From contig LXQJ01000052.1 of NCBI GenBank assembly GCA_001683895.1, forward strand, positions 17,116 through 81,115: a stretch of DNA of 64,000 bases, given 5' to 3'. The notes below the pieces were generated by a model, which saw only the letters and a list, made by a program, of their open reading frames with translations, did not search any database and was not told the origin of the DNA. The position numbers and the translations under genes are program-made. The DNA comes from Luteimonas sp. ANT-B3E. GTDB lineage: Bacteria; Pseudomonadota; Gammaproteobacteria; Xanthomonadales; Xanthomonadaceae. Below are positions 17,619 through 25,132 of the stretch, piece by piece (within the stretch, counting starts at the first letter, position 1; each line of letters begins with the position of its first letter).

Positions 17619-18319
17619 CCCGTCCCGCCCATGCCGCTGCGGACGGCCACGAACCGCAGCCGGTCACCGGCGCGCAGCAGCGACGGCGGCGATCGCGCGG
17701 GGTCGAACAGCGCGACGTCGGTGCGCCCGATCAGCTGCCAGCCTCCCGGGCCGGCGGCAGGATAGATCCCGGTCTGGCCGCCGCCGATGCCGACACTGCC
17801 GGCCGCGACGCAGGTGCGCGGGTTCGCGCGGCGCGGCATCGCCAGCGCCGGGTCCAGCCCGACGAGGTACGGGAAGCCGGGCGCGAAGCCGAGCATCGCC
17901 ACGATGTAGACGCCGGCGGCGTGGCGCGCGACCACGTCCGCCGGCGACAGCCCGCAGTGATGCGCGACCATGTCGAGGTCGGGGCCGTCTTCGCCGCCGT
18001 AGCGGACCGGGATGTCGACGATGCGTCGCGCACTGTCCGCCGTGGCCACGGGAGGTTGCGCCAGACCGTCCTCGAGCCGCGCCGCGAGCCAGCGTTCCGC
18101 CACCTCCAGCGGATCGCCGTCGACGTGTGCCCCGGGATCGACGAACAGTGCGAGCGTGGCGTACGCAGGCACGATGTCCTCCAGCCACGCCGGACGGTCG
18201 TCGGCCAGGCGCTCGGCCAGGGCGTGCACAACCTCGAGCGTCGCGCGGTCGTCGGGGACTGCGGTGCGCAGCAGCAGCGCGTCCTCGCCGAGACGCTCGA
18301 CGGTGACGCCGCGGATCAC
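17615..18319 (-). CDS. pxpB: 5-oxoprolinase subunit PxpB (KipI family)
   Basis: PxpB is the partner of PxpC in 5-oxoprolinase; its Bacillus relative KipI was first known as a kinase inhibitor. The 234-residue product shows VIRGVTVERLGEDALLLRTA near the start, IVPAYATLALFVDPG, DIPVRYGGEDGPDLD and the diagnostic YIVAMLGFAPGFPYLVGLD, then PRRANPRTCVAAGSVGIGGG and GGWQLIGRTDVALFDP. GTG 18319 overlaps the stop of the HIT gene by 4 nt, and its stop overlaps the pxpC start, so three genes are chained by GTGA junctions. Confidence 0.94.
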   Translation of the reverse strand: MIRGVTVERLGEDALLLRTAVPDDRATLEVVHALAERLADDRPAWLEDIVPAYATLALFVDPGAHVDGDPLEVAERWLAARLEDGLAQPPVATADSARRIVDIPVRYGGEDGPDLDMVAHHCGLSPADVVARHAAGVYIVAMLGFAPGFPYLVGLDPALAMPRRANPRTCVAAGSVGIGGGQTGIYPAAGPGGWQLIGRTDVALFDPARSPPSLLRAGDRLRFVAVRSGMGGTG

Positions 18320-18747
18320 GCGTGCAGGGTGTCGCGCAGGAGGTTGATGCGTTCGACCAGCAGCTCCGGGGGATAGGGGCAGGCTGCGACCCGGCCCCAG
18401 ACCGGTGCCGGCCATGCCGGATCGTCCTCGAAGCGCGCGATCACGTGCACGTGCAGCTGCGGAACCAGGTTGCCAAGCGCGGCGACATTGAGCTTGAACG
18501 GCGCGAACGCGTCGCGCAGCAGGTGCGAGGCGGCGTCGATGTCGGTGACGACCGCCGTGCGCTGGGCGGCGTCGAGGTCGATCAGCTCGCGCGCATCCGC
18601 CACCCGCGGCACCAGCACCAGCCACGGGTAATTGCAGTCGTCCATCAGCCGCAGCTCACACAGTCCCAGCGTGGTGACCGGGTGGGTGTCGGCGGCCAGC
18701 TGCGGATGCAGTGCGTAGGCGGATGGGGCGTGGATGCGCTTGGCCAT
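18316..18747 (-). CDS. HIT domain protein, first gene of the pyroglutamate operon
   Basis: A 143-residue histidine-triad protein of the small Fhit/Ap4A-hydrolase-like group found in proteobacteria, with LGLCELRLMDDCNYPWLVLV and VPQLHVHVIARFEDDPAWP. The triad motif reads H99-V-H101-V-I, so the third histidine of the classic HxHxH is replaced. Members with an HxH form exist, so activity is uncertain. Nucleotide hydrolase activity is a family expectation only. ATG 18747 has GGGAGAA upstream, and its stop overlaps the pxpB start. The link to 5-oxoproline use is unexplained. A TAGACT box lies 22 bp upstream. Confidence 0.88.
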   Translation of the reverse strand: MAKRIHAPSAYALHPQLAADTHPVTTLGLCELRLMDDCNYPWLVLVPRVADARELIDLDAAQRTAVVTDIDAASHLLRDAFAPFKLNVAALGNLVPQLHVHVIARFEDDPAWPAPVWGRVAACPYPPELLVERINLLRDTLHA

Positions 18748-18769
18748 GGCGTTCTCCCGGAAAGGCCCG

Positions 18770-18775
18770 AGTCTA
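18770..18775 (-). promoter_or_regulatory. Possible -10 box (TAGACT) for the HIT-pxp-pcp operon
   Basis: Reverse-strand TAGACT predicts a start near 18763 and a 16-nt leader containing GGGAGAA. It sits back to back with the rimO -10 box 10 bp away. Confidence 0.45.
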
Positions 18776-18785
18776 GCCCCCCGGG

Positions 18786-18791
18786 TACAAT
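18786..18791 (+). promoter_or_regulatory. rimO: Possible -10 box (TACAAT) for rimO
   Basis: TACAAT ends 27 bp before the rimO ATG, giving a leader of about 20 nt. It is divergent from the HIT operon promoter; no clear -35 box. Confidence 0.45.
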
Positions 18792-18818
18792 CGCCGGCCC
18801 CCCGCGCCGCGACCGTCC

Positions 18819-20234
18819 ATGCCCGCCACCGTCCCCGCAGGCGCCCCCCCGCGGGCCGTCAACCCACGCGTCGGCTTCGTCAGCCTCGGCTGCCCGAAGG
18901 CGCTGGTCGACTCCGAGCGCATCCTCACCCAGCTGCGGGTCGAGGGCTACGACATCGTGCAGACCTACGACGACGCCGACGTGGTGGTGGTCAACACCTG
19001 CGGCTTCATCGACTCCGCGGTGACGGAATCGCTGGACGCGATCGGTGAGGCGATCGCCGAGAACGGCCGCGTCATCGTCACCGGCTGCCTGGGCAAGCGG
19101 GCCGAGGTGATCCGCGAGGCGCACCCGGGCGTGCTGTCGATCAGCGGCCCGCAGGACTACGCCAGCGTGATGTCGGCGGTGCACCAGGCGCTGCCGCAGC
19201 GCCACGACCCGTTCATCGACCTGGTGCCGCGGCGCGCCGCCGCCGACGACGTCGGCGTCAAGCTGACGCCGAAGCACTACGCGTACCTGAAGATCTCCGA
19301 GGGCTGCAACCACCGCTGCAGCTTCTGCATCATCCCCTCGATGCGCGGCGACCTGGTCTCGCGCCCGGTCGACGAGGTGCTGCGCGAGGCGGAGCGGCTG
19401 GTGCGCGGCGGCGTGCGCGAGCTGCTGGTGGTGTCGCAGGACACCTCCGCCTACGGCGTCGACCTGCGCTACGCCACCGGCACCTGGCGCGACCGCGAGT
19501 ACCAGACCCGGATGCGTGCGCTGTGCGAGGGACTGTCGGAACTGCAGGTGTGGACCCGGCTGCACTACGTGTATCCGTACCCGCACGTCGACGACGTGGT
19601 GCCGCTGATGGCGGAGGTGCACGCGGACGGCATGCCGAAGCTGCTGCCGTACCTGGATATCCCGTTCCAGCACGCCAGCCCGCGGATCCTGAAGCTGATG
19701 AAGCGGCCGGGCGCGGTCGAGCGCACGCTGGAGCGCGTGCAGCGCTGGCGCGAGGCCTGCCCGGACCTCGTCGTGCGCAGCACCTTCATCGTCGGCTTCC
19801 CCGGCGAGACCGACGCCGAGTTCGAGGCGCTGCTGGCGTTCCTCGACGACGCCCAGCTCGACCGGGTCGGGGCGTTCGCGTACTCGCCGGTGGACGGCGC
19901 CGGCGCCAACGGGCTGCCGGACCCGGTGCCCGAGGCGGTGAAGCAGGAACGTCTGGCGCGCTTCATGGCGCGGCAGGCCGGGATCTCCGCGGCGCGGCTG
20001 GCGGACAAGGTCGGCAGCGTGCAGACCTGCATCGTCGACGCGATCGACGGCGAGCTCGCGATCGCGCGCTCGATGGCCGATGCGCCCGGGATCGACGGCG
20101 TGGTCCAGGTCCAGGACGGCCGCGACGCCGGCCTGAAGCCGGGCGACTTCGTCGACGTCGAGATCATGGGCAGCGACGAGCACGACCTTTACGGCGAGGT
20201 CGCCACCGTCGACGGCGATGACGGGCGCTTCTGA
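18819..20234 (+). CDS. rimO: Ribosomal protein uS12 methylthiotransferase RimO
   Basis: RimO is a radical-SAM enzyme that adds a methylthio group to the conserved aspartate of ribosomal protein uS12. In 471 residues it has the N-terminal UPF0004 domain with cluster cysteines C25 ([12 protein letters not shown]), C61 (NTCGFIDSA) and C90 (TGCLGKR), the radical-SAM motif C163/C167/C170 ([13 protein letters not shown]), and a C-terminal TRAM domain ending [20 protein letters not shown]. The phrase [14 protein letters not shown] separates RimO from MiaB. The Ala/Pro-rich first 15 residues are variable. It is convergent with greB. Confidence 0.96.
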   Translation: MPATVPAGAPPRAVNPRVGFVSLGCPKALVDSERILTQLRVEGYDIVQTYDDADVVVVNTCGFIDSAVTESLDAIGEAIAENGRVIVTGCLGKRAEVIREAHPGVLSISGPQDYASVMSAVHQALPQRHDPFIDLVPRRAAADDVGVKLTPKHYAYLKISEGCNHRCSFCIIPSMRGDLVSRPVDEVLREAERLVRGGVRELLVVSQDTSAYGVDLRYATGTWRDREYQTRMRALCEGLSELQVWTRLHYVYPYPHVDDVVPLMAEVHADGMPKLLPYLDIPFQHASPRILKLMKRPGAVERTLERVQRWREACPDLVVRSTFIVGFPGETDAEFEALLAFLDDAQLDRVGAFAYSPVDGAGANGLPDPVPEAVKQERLARFMARQAGISAARLADKVGSVQTCIVDAIDGELAIARSMADAPGIDGVVQVQDGRDAGLKPGDFVDVEIMGSDEHDLYGEVATVDGDDGRF

Positions 20235-20278
20235 GCCCGGTGGGTCGACGGCGACGCGCACCGTCCGTCCGCGGGGGC

Positions 20279-20297
20279 TGACGCGGCCGGCGCGTCA
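20279..20297. terminator. Hairpin between convergent rimO and greB
   Basis: TGACGCG (20279-20285), loop GCCGG, CGCGTCA (20291-20297): a perfect 7-bp stem whose right arm includes the greB stop codon. No T-run; it may serve rimO. Confidence 0.4.
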
Positions 20298-20801
20298 GCC
20301 GCGCGGGTAGTCCACCGCCACGATGTCGTACGCGCGCACGCCGCCCGGCAGCGCGGCCACCACGCGATCGTCGACGCGCCTGCCAAGCATCGCGCGCGCA
20401 AGCGGCGAGTCGATGCTGATCCAGCCCAGCCGCGCGTCGGTCTCGTCGGGGCCGACGACGCGGTAGCGCGCCTCGTTGCCGCTGGCGGCATCCGCGACCG
20501 TGACCTCGGCGCCGAAGAACACCCGCCCGGGATCGGTGGGGGCGGTGTCGACAACGCGCAGCGTCTCCAGCCGCTTGCCGAGGTAGCGCACGCGGCGGTC
20601 GATCTCGCCCAGCTGCTTCTTGCGGTAGGAGTATTCGGCGTTCTCCGAGCGGTCGCCCTCGGCGGCGGCCGCGGACAGCGCGCGCACCACTTCCGGCCGG
20701 CGCACGCGCCACAGGTCGTCGAGCTCGGCCTTGAGCCGGGCGTGGCCGGCGACGGTGACCAGCGCAGTGCCGGCCGGGGTCGGCGGCCGCCAGCGCGTCA
20801 T
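20295..20801 (-). CDS. greB: Transcript cleavage factor GreB
   Basis: GreB inserts its coiled coil into the RNA polymerase secondary channel and stimulates cleavage of backtracked transcripts. The 168-residue product has the N-terminal coiled coil with [20 protein letters not shown] and the acidic tip [20 protein letters not shown], then the FKBP-like C-terminal domain with [20 protein letters not shown] and the family-typical [15 protein letters not shown]. GreB rather than GreA is suggested by the R-rich linker [18 protein letters not shown] 20801 lies 13 nt after the stop of the HerA-like gene, so they probably share a transcript. Confidence 0.93.
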   Translation of the reverse strand: MTRWRPPTPAGTALVTVAGHARLKAELDDLWRVRRPEVVRALSAAAAEGDRSENAEYSYRKKQLGEIDRRVRYLGKRLETLRVVDTAPTDPGRVFFGAEVTVADAASGNEARYRVVGPDETDARLGWISIDSPLARAMLGRRVDDRVVAALPGGVRAYDIVAVDYPRG

Positions 20802-20814
20802 CGCGTCACGGCCG

Positions 20815-22398
20815 TCAGCGGCGGCCGCTGAGGCCGCCGAAGAGGCCGCGCAGGATCTGCCGGCCGATCTGGCTGCCGACGGTGCGCGCGGTCTGCTTAG
20901 CCATGGTCTCGACCATGCCCTGGCGGCGCCCGGTGCCGAACATCGCGTCCTTGACCGATTTGCCGAAGCCGCCCCCGGTCGCCTCGTCGTCGCCACGCGT
21001 GCGCGCCCTGGGCGCCTGTACCTGCTCCGCGGCGGCTTCGGCCTTGCGTGCGAGCATCTCGAATGCCGATTCACGATCGACCCGCGTGTCGTACTTGCCG
21101 CCGACCGGGCTGGCGGCGCGCACCTGCGCGCGCTCGGCGGCGGTGATCGCGCCCATGCGGCAGCGCGGCGGCGCCACCAGCGTGCGCTCCACCGGCATCG
21201 GCACGCCGCGCGGGCCGCCGGGCACGTCGCGCAGCAGCGACACCAGCGCCTCGCCGGTGCCGAGCTGGGAGATGGTGGCGGCGACGTCCAGCGCCGGATT
21301 TGCGACGAAGGTGCCGGCCGCGGTGCGCACCGCCTTCTGGTCGCGCGGGGTATAGGCCCGCAGCGCGTGCTGCACGCGGTTGCCGAGCTGGCCAAGGATC
21401 TCGTCGGGCACGTCGTCGGGGAACTGCGAGCAGAAGTACACGCCCACGCCCTTGGAGCGGATGATCCGCACCACCTGCTCGACCCGCTGGCGCAGCGCCG
21501 GCGGCGCGTCGTCGAACAGCAGGTGCGCCTCGTCGAACAAAAACACCAGCCGCGGCCGGTCGAGGTCGCCGACCTCCGGCAGGCTCTCGAACAGCTCCGA
21601 CAGCAGCCACAGCAGGAAACTCGCGTACAGCCGCGGCTTCAGGACCAGGCGGTCGGCGGCGAGGATGCCGACCACGCCGCGGCCCTGCGGCGTGGTGCGC
21701 ATCAGGTCCGCCAGCTCCAGCGCCGGTTCGCCGAAGATGGCGTCGCCGCCGTCGGCCTCCAGCCGCAGCAGCGCGCGCTGGATCGCGCCGACCGACTGCA
21801 CGCTGACCAGCCCGTGGCTGGTCGAGATCTCGCGCCGCTCCTCCGCCACCAGCCCCAGCAGCGCGCGCAGGTCCGGCAGGTCGAGCAGCAGCAGGCCGCG
21901 CTCGTCGGCAAGCTTGAACACGATGTCGAGCACCCCTGACTGGGTGTCGTTGAGCTCGAGGATCCGCGACAGCAGCAGCGGGCCCATCTCGCTGACCGTG
22001 GTGCGCACCGGATGGCCGTCGCGGCCGAACAGGTCCCAGAACACCACCGGCGAGGCCTCCGGCAGCCAGTCGTCGATGCCGATCTCGGCGATGCGCTGGT
22101 CCAGCCGCTCGCCGTGCGTGCCGGCGACGGCGAGCCCGGAGACGTCGCCCTTGACGTCGGCGATGAACACCGGCACCCCGATGCGCGAGAAGCCCTCGGC
22201 CAGCGTCATCAGGGTGACCGTCTTGCCGGTACCGGTGGCGCCCGCTACCAGCCCATGGCGGTTGCCGTAGCACGCCAGCAGGCTGACGTTGGTGGTGCTG
22301 GTGGCGTCGACGGACGCGGCACCCGGGGCGGCCGCGGGGTGGCCGCCGCCGGAGGGGGCCACGGCGGTGACGGCCTTGCCGACGAGGATCGAATCCAT
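20815..22398 (-). CDS. HerA-like ATPase, DUF853 family
   Basis: A predicted cytoplasmic P-loop ATPase of 527 residues. Walker A is [12 protein letters not shown] (51-62) and Walker [16 protein letters not shown] (283-297). Between them are [11 protein letters not shown] and [16 protein letters not shown], typical of DUF853 (YjgR) members of the FtsK-HerA superfamily. The C-terminal part has an amphipathic helix region and a Gly/Arg end ([16 protein letters not shown]). The physiological role of DUF853 is not known. ATG 22398 is chosen because TGGGAG lies 7 bp upstream; the frame stays open to 22632, with ATG 22470 as another option. greB follows. It is not next to a NurA nuclease gene, so a NurA-HerA system is not supported. 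Confidence 0.87.
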   Translation of the reverse strand: MDSILVGKAVTAVAPSGGGHPAAAPGAASVDATSTTNVSLLACYGNRHGLVAGATGTGKTVTLMTLAEGFSRIGVPVFIADVKGDVSGLAVAGTHGERLDQRIAEIGIDDWLPEASPVVFWDLFGRDGHPVRTTVSEMGPLLLSRILELNDTQSGVLDIVFKLADERGLLLLDLPDLRALLGLVAEERREISTSHGLVSVQSVGAIQRALLRLEADGGDAIFGEPALELADLMRTTPQGRGVVGILAADRLVLKPRLYASFLLWLLSELFESLPEVGDLDRPRLVFLFDEAHLLFDDAPPALRQRVEQVVRIIRSKGVGVYFCSQFPDDVPDEILGQLGNRVQHALRAYTPRDQKAVRTAAGTFVANPALDVAATISQLGTGEALVSLLRDVPGGPRGVPMPVERTLVAPPRCRMGAITAAERAQVRAASPVGGKYDTRVDRESAFEMLARKAEAAAEQVQAPRARTRGDDEATGGGFGKSVKDAMFGTGRRQGMVETMAKQTARTVGSQIGRQILRGLFGGLSGRR

Positions 22399-22570
22399 GG
22401 GTACTCCCAGCGCGTTGGCCAGCCGGGATTCTACGGCCGCCGCGGCGCCGCGCCGGGTGGTTGGCGCCATCGCGATGGCCTTCCGCCGGTCCGCGGCGGC
22501 GTACGCAGCGCCTTGCCGGTGCCGGGTGTGGCCGCTACCGTGGTCGGCCCCTCGCGATCCCCACGCCTCC

Positions 22571-24151
22571 ATGCCCCTCGTCCCGCAGCCACGCCGTCGC
22601 CCAGGCCACCATCGCGCGTTCGCCCGCGCCACCGTCGCCGCGCTTGCGCTGGCCCTGCTGCTGCCAGCGACCGCCGGCGCGCAGTCGCGCCGCGACCGCG
22701 ATGCCGCCGATGCGCTGGTGGCGCGGATGGGCGCCGCCGAGGCGCGCTACCGTGAGGCGCTGGTCAAGGTCGGCAACGCCGACCCGTCAGGCGTGGCAGA
22801 GAGCAACGCGGCGCTGGAGGACATGGAGGACGTGCTGGTCGCATGCCCCAGGCAGCGCGGCTGCAACATCTCCCAGCTGCTGCCGACCTACAAGCGGCTG
22901 CTGAAGGCCCAGACCGATGCCGGCGCCGGCATGGACGGCGACGATACCGACGCCACCCTGGTCGACGACGGCCTCGACCTGCCGCCCGGCGGGCTTCCCG
23001 ACGCGGCCAGCGCGGCGGCGCTGCTGAGCGCCGACGGCCGGCGCTTCGTGGAGATGGTGCAGCTGAATCCCGCGGTACAGGAGGGCATCCGCCGCTGGCT
23101 GACCGATACCCGCGTGTCGCTGATCACCAGCCACGAGAACTACCAGTACATGCGCCATCTGATGTCGCCGGCGTTCGAGCGCAGCGGTCTGCCGGAAGCG
23201 CTGCTGTTCGGGATCATGGCCAAGGAGTCGACCGGACGCGTGCACGTCGGCTCGCGCGCCGGCGCGGTCGGGCCGATGCAGTTCATGCCCGCGACCGGGC
23301 GCCGCTTCGGCCTTGGCCCGGACGGCACCGGCTTCGATACCCGCTACGACCCCCAGGCATCGGCCGATGCCGCCGCCCGCTACCTCAACGAGCGCTACGC
23401 CGAGTTCGGCAACGACATCGAGATGTGGCTGGCGGCCTACAACGGCGGCGAAGGACGCGCGATGCGCATCCACCGCGGCGCCGGCGGCCGCAAGTTCTGG
23501 GATCCCACCGTCTACGAGCAGTTCCCGGCCGAGACCCGGGATTACGTGCCGATGGTGATCGCCGCGGCCTGGCTGTACCTGCATCCGCGCGAGTACGGGC
23601 TGGTGTTCCCGAAGGTCGACGCGCGCCCGGCGACGTTCCAGCTGGCGCGCCCGGCATCGATCTACGAGCTGACGATCTGCCTCGGCAACGGCGGCACCCG
23701 CGACGGCTACATGCGTGCGCTGCGCAACCTCAACCCGCGCTACGAGGCCGACCAGGTCATCGCCGCCGGCACCACGGTCAACGGCACAGTGCGCATGGCC
23801 AGCCTGTACGGCCGCTGGTGCACCCGCGGCGAGCGCGCGGACCTCGCTCGCCAGCTGGTCGGCAGCGGCGCGCGGCAGGCGGTCGTCACCACCGGCGCGC
23901 TGGAGGTGCTGCCGCCGGTGTCGAGGTACGTGCCCGGCGCCGGCGCGGTGCCGACGACGGTCGCCACCGGCGTGCCGGCGATAGTCGGCGAGCCGCGCGA
24001 GCACCGCGTGGCCCGCGGCGAGACGCTGGTGGCGATCGCCAGTCTCTACCAATGCGATACCGCGGTGCTGGCGCGCGCCAATGGGCTGCAGGCACCGCGT
24101 TACGCGCTGCGCCAGGGGCAGCGGCTGAAGCTGGAGGGATGCACCCGCTGA
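22571..24151 (+). CDS. MltD-like lytic transglycosylase with C-terminal LysM
   Basis: A 526-residue exported murein hydrolase. The signal peptide ends TAGA/QS near 37. The SLT (goose-lysozyme-like) domain spans about 200-330 with catalytic E219 in GIMAKESTGRVHVGSRAG, followed by AVGPMQFMPATGRRFG and AAYNGGEGRAMRIH. A central region (YVPMVIAAAWLYLHP) precedes one LysM at about 477-526 (HRVARGETLVAIASLYQCDT). MltD of E. coli has two or more LysM motifs; one is seen here. I find no lipobox, so it is likely soluble in the periplasm. ATG 22571 gives a normal signal peptide. It is divergent from the HerA-like gene. Confidence 0.9.
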   Translation: MPLVPQPRRRPGHHRAFARATVAALALALLLPATAGAQSRRDRDAADALVARMGAAEARYREALVKVGNADPSGVAESNAALEDMEDVLVACPRQRGCNISQLLPTYKRLLKAQTDAGAGMDGDDTDATLVDDGLDLPPGGLPDAASAAALLSADGRRFVEMVQLNPAVQEGIRRWLTDTRVSLITSHENYQYMRHLMSPAFERSGLPEALLFGIMAKESTGRVHVGSRAGAVGPMQFMPATGRRFGLGPDGTGFDTRYDPQASADAAARYLNERYAEFGNDIEMWLAAYNGGEGRAMRIHRGAGGRKFWDPTVYEQFPAETRDYVPMVIAAAWLYLHPREYGLVFPKVDARPATFQLARPASIYELTICLGNGGTRDGYMRALRNLNPRYEADQVIAAGTTVNGTVRMASLYGRWCTRGERADLARQLVGSGARQAVVTTGALEVLPPVSRYVPGAGAVPTTVATGVPAIVGEPREHRVARGETLVAIASLYQCDTAVLARANGLQAPRYALRQGQRLKLEGCTR

Positions 24152-24167
24152 CGCGGGCGGGCCCCGC

Positions 24168-24980
24168 TCAGCGCGGATCAGGAGCGGGGCGAAACGCCGC
24201 GGCGGGGGGGCTTCCGCCGCCGGGCACGCAGTCGGCGACATGGCGCTCCGCGCGCAGTCCCTCGGCGCTGCGCATGATGACCGCCGCGCCCACGCTGCGT
24301 TCGCCGACCGGGTTGTCGCACGCGTCCAGCCGGACCTGCACAAACTGCTGCAGCACTTCCATTTGCCCGCCGGCCAGGGACACCACGTCGAGACCCTCCC
24401 AGGACTGGCCCATCCGGTAGCCGGAGGTGGCCAGCAGCAGGTCGTCGAGGCCGTCGCCGTCAGCGTCGACCACCCCCGGCAGCGCCTGGTAGCGCACGTC
24501 GGGAACGAACTGCGCCGCCACCTTGTCGCCGTCGACCACCGCCAGCATTGGCGGCGCTGGCGCGGGGCCGACACCGTCGCCGCGCACCAGCAGCACCGCC
24601 GACTGCGCACGGCCGGGAACGGTAAACACTCCCGCGTGGGCGGCAACGATGCGCACGTCCGCAGGCGCGTCGTCGCCATAGACCGCGGCCACCGTGCGCG
24701 CGGCGAGCGCAGCATCCACCACCTGCGGCGACGGCGGCTGGCGCAGGTCGAGCACCACGGCTTCCTGCGCCGCTCGGTCCTGGGGCGACGCGGCACCGTG
24801 CGCCCCGGCCGGTGTTGCGCGGGTGGCGGTGGGAGCCGGCGAGGCCGCTGCTGCGGTCCGCGCGCCGGGCACGTCGGTCGCACCGCAGCCGCCCAGCCAC
24901 AGCAGGCAGGTGGCAACCGGGAGTGCGTGCCACGCCTGTCGCAGCGCGATCGACTGCAAACCGGAAAGGATCTGGCGCAC
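24168..24980 (-). CDS. Putative lipoprotein with a calcium-binding-like DxDGDG motif, unknown function
   Basis: I do not recognise a family. The 270-residue product begins with a basic, then hydrophobic, stretch ending LGGC (C32), a likely lipobox, so it is probably an envelope lipoprotein. An Ala/Pro/Thr linker (about 38-72) follows. The folded part has VDADGDGLDDLLLATSGYR, which resembles a single FG-GAP/VCBS-type repeat or calcium loop. Three cysteines remain, one near the C-terminus in VADCVPGGGSPP. GTG 24980 is preceded by GAGGAG, which decides the start, although the frame is open to 25136. The gene is on the same strand as, and 152 bp after, the LysM multi-domain protein, so they may act together at the wall. 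Confidence 0.7.
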   Translation of the reverse strand: MRQILSGLQSIALRQAWHALPVATCLLWLGGCGATDVPGARTAAAASPAPTATRATPAGAHGAASPQDRAAQEAVVLDLRQPPSPQVVDAALAARTVAAVYGDDAPADVRIVAAHAGVFTVPGRAQSAVLLVRGDGVGPAPAPPMLAVVDGDKVAAQFVPDVRYQALPGVVDADGDGLDDLLLATSGYRMGQSWEGLDVVSLAGGQMEVLQQFVQVRLDACDNPVGERSVGAAVIMRSAEGLRAERHVADCVPGGGSPPAAAFRPAPDPR

Positions 24981-25132
24981 GCGGTGCTCCTCGCTGATGG
25001 GCGGCGCTGCTGCTGCCGCGCAGCGGCGTGAACCCGCATGGTGCACGTCGAACGGAACATCCGGAAGCCGCTGCGCCCCGGCGACGGCGCGGCGGCACCC
25101 GCGCAGGGCGGAGCGCGCCACCGGGGTGGCCA

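Noticed and set aside
13324-18747. Allophanate hydrolase/urea carboxylase locus, suggested by the carboxyltransferase-like pxpB and pxpC
   Set aside because: pxpA, pcp and the DUF969/DUF979 pair fit 5-oxoproline use, and there is no biotin carboxylase or amidase domain.
20815-22398. NurA-HerA DNA end-processing or a HerA-based defence system
   Set aside because: No NurA, SIR2, DUF4297 or other nuclease gene is adjacent; neighbours are greB and an MltD-like enzyme.
24981-25132. Small gene between the lipoprotein and the LysM protein
   Set aside because: The 152-bp gap carries only the upstream extension of the lipoprotein frame; the strong GAGGAG site before GTG 24980 argues for the shorter gene.
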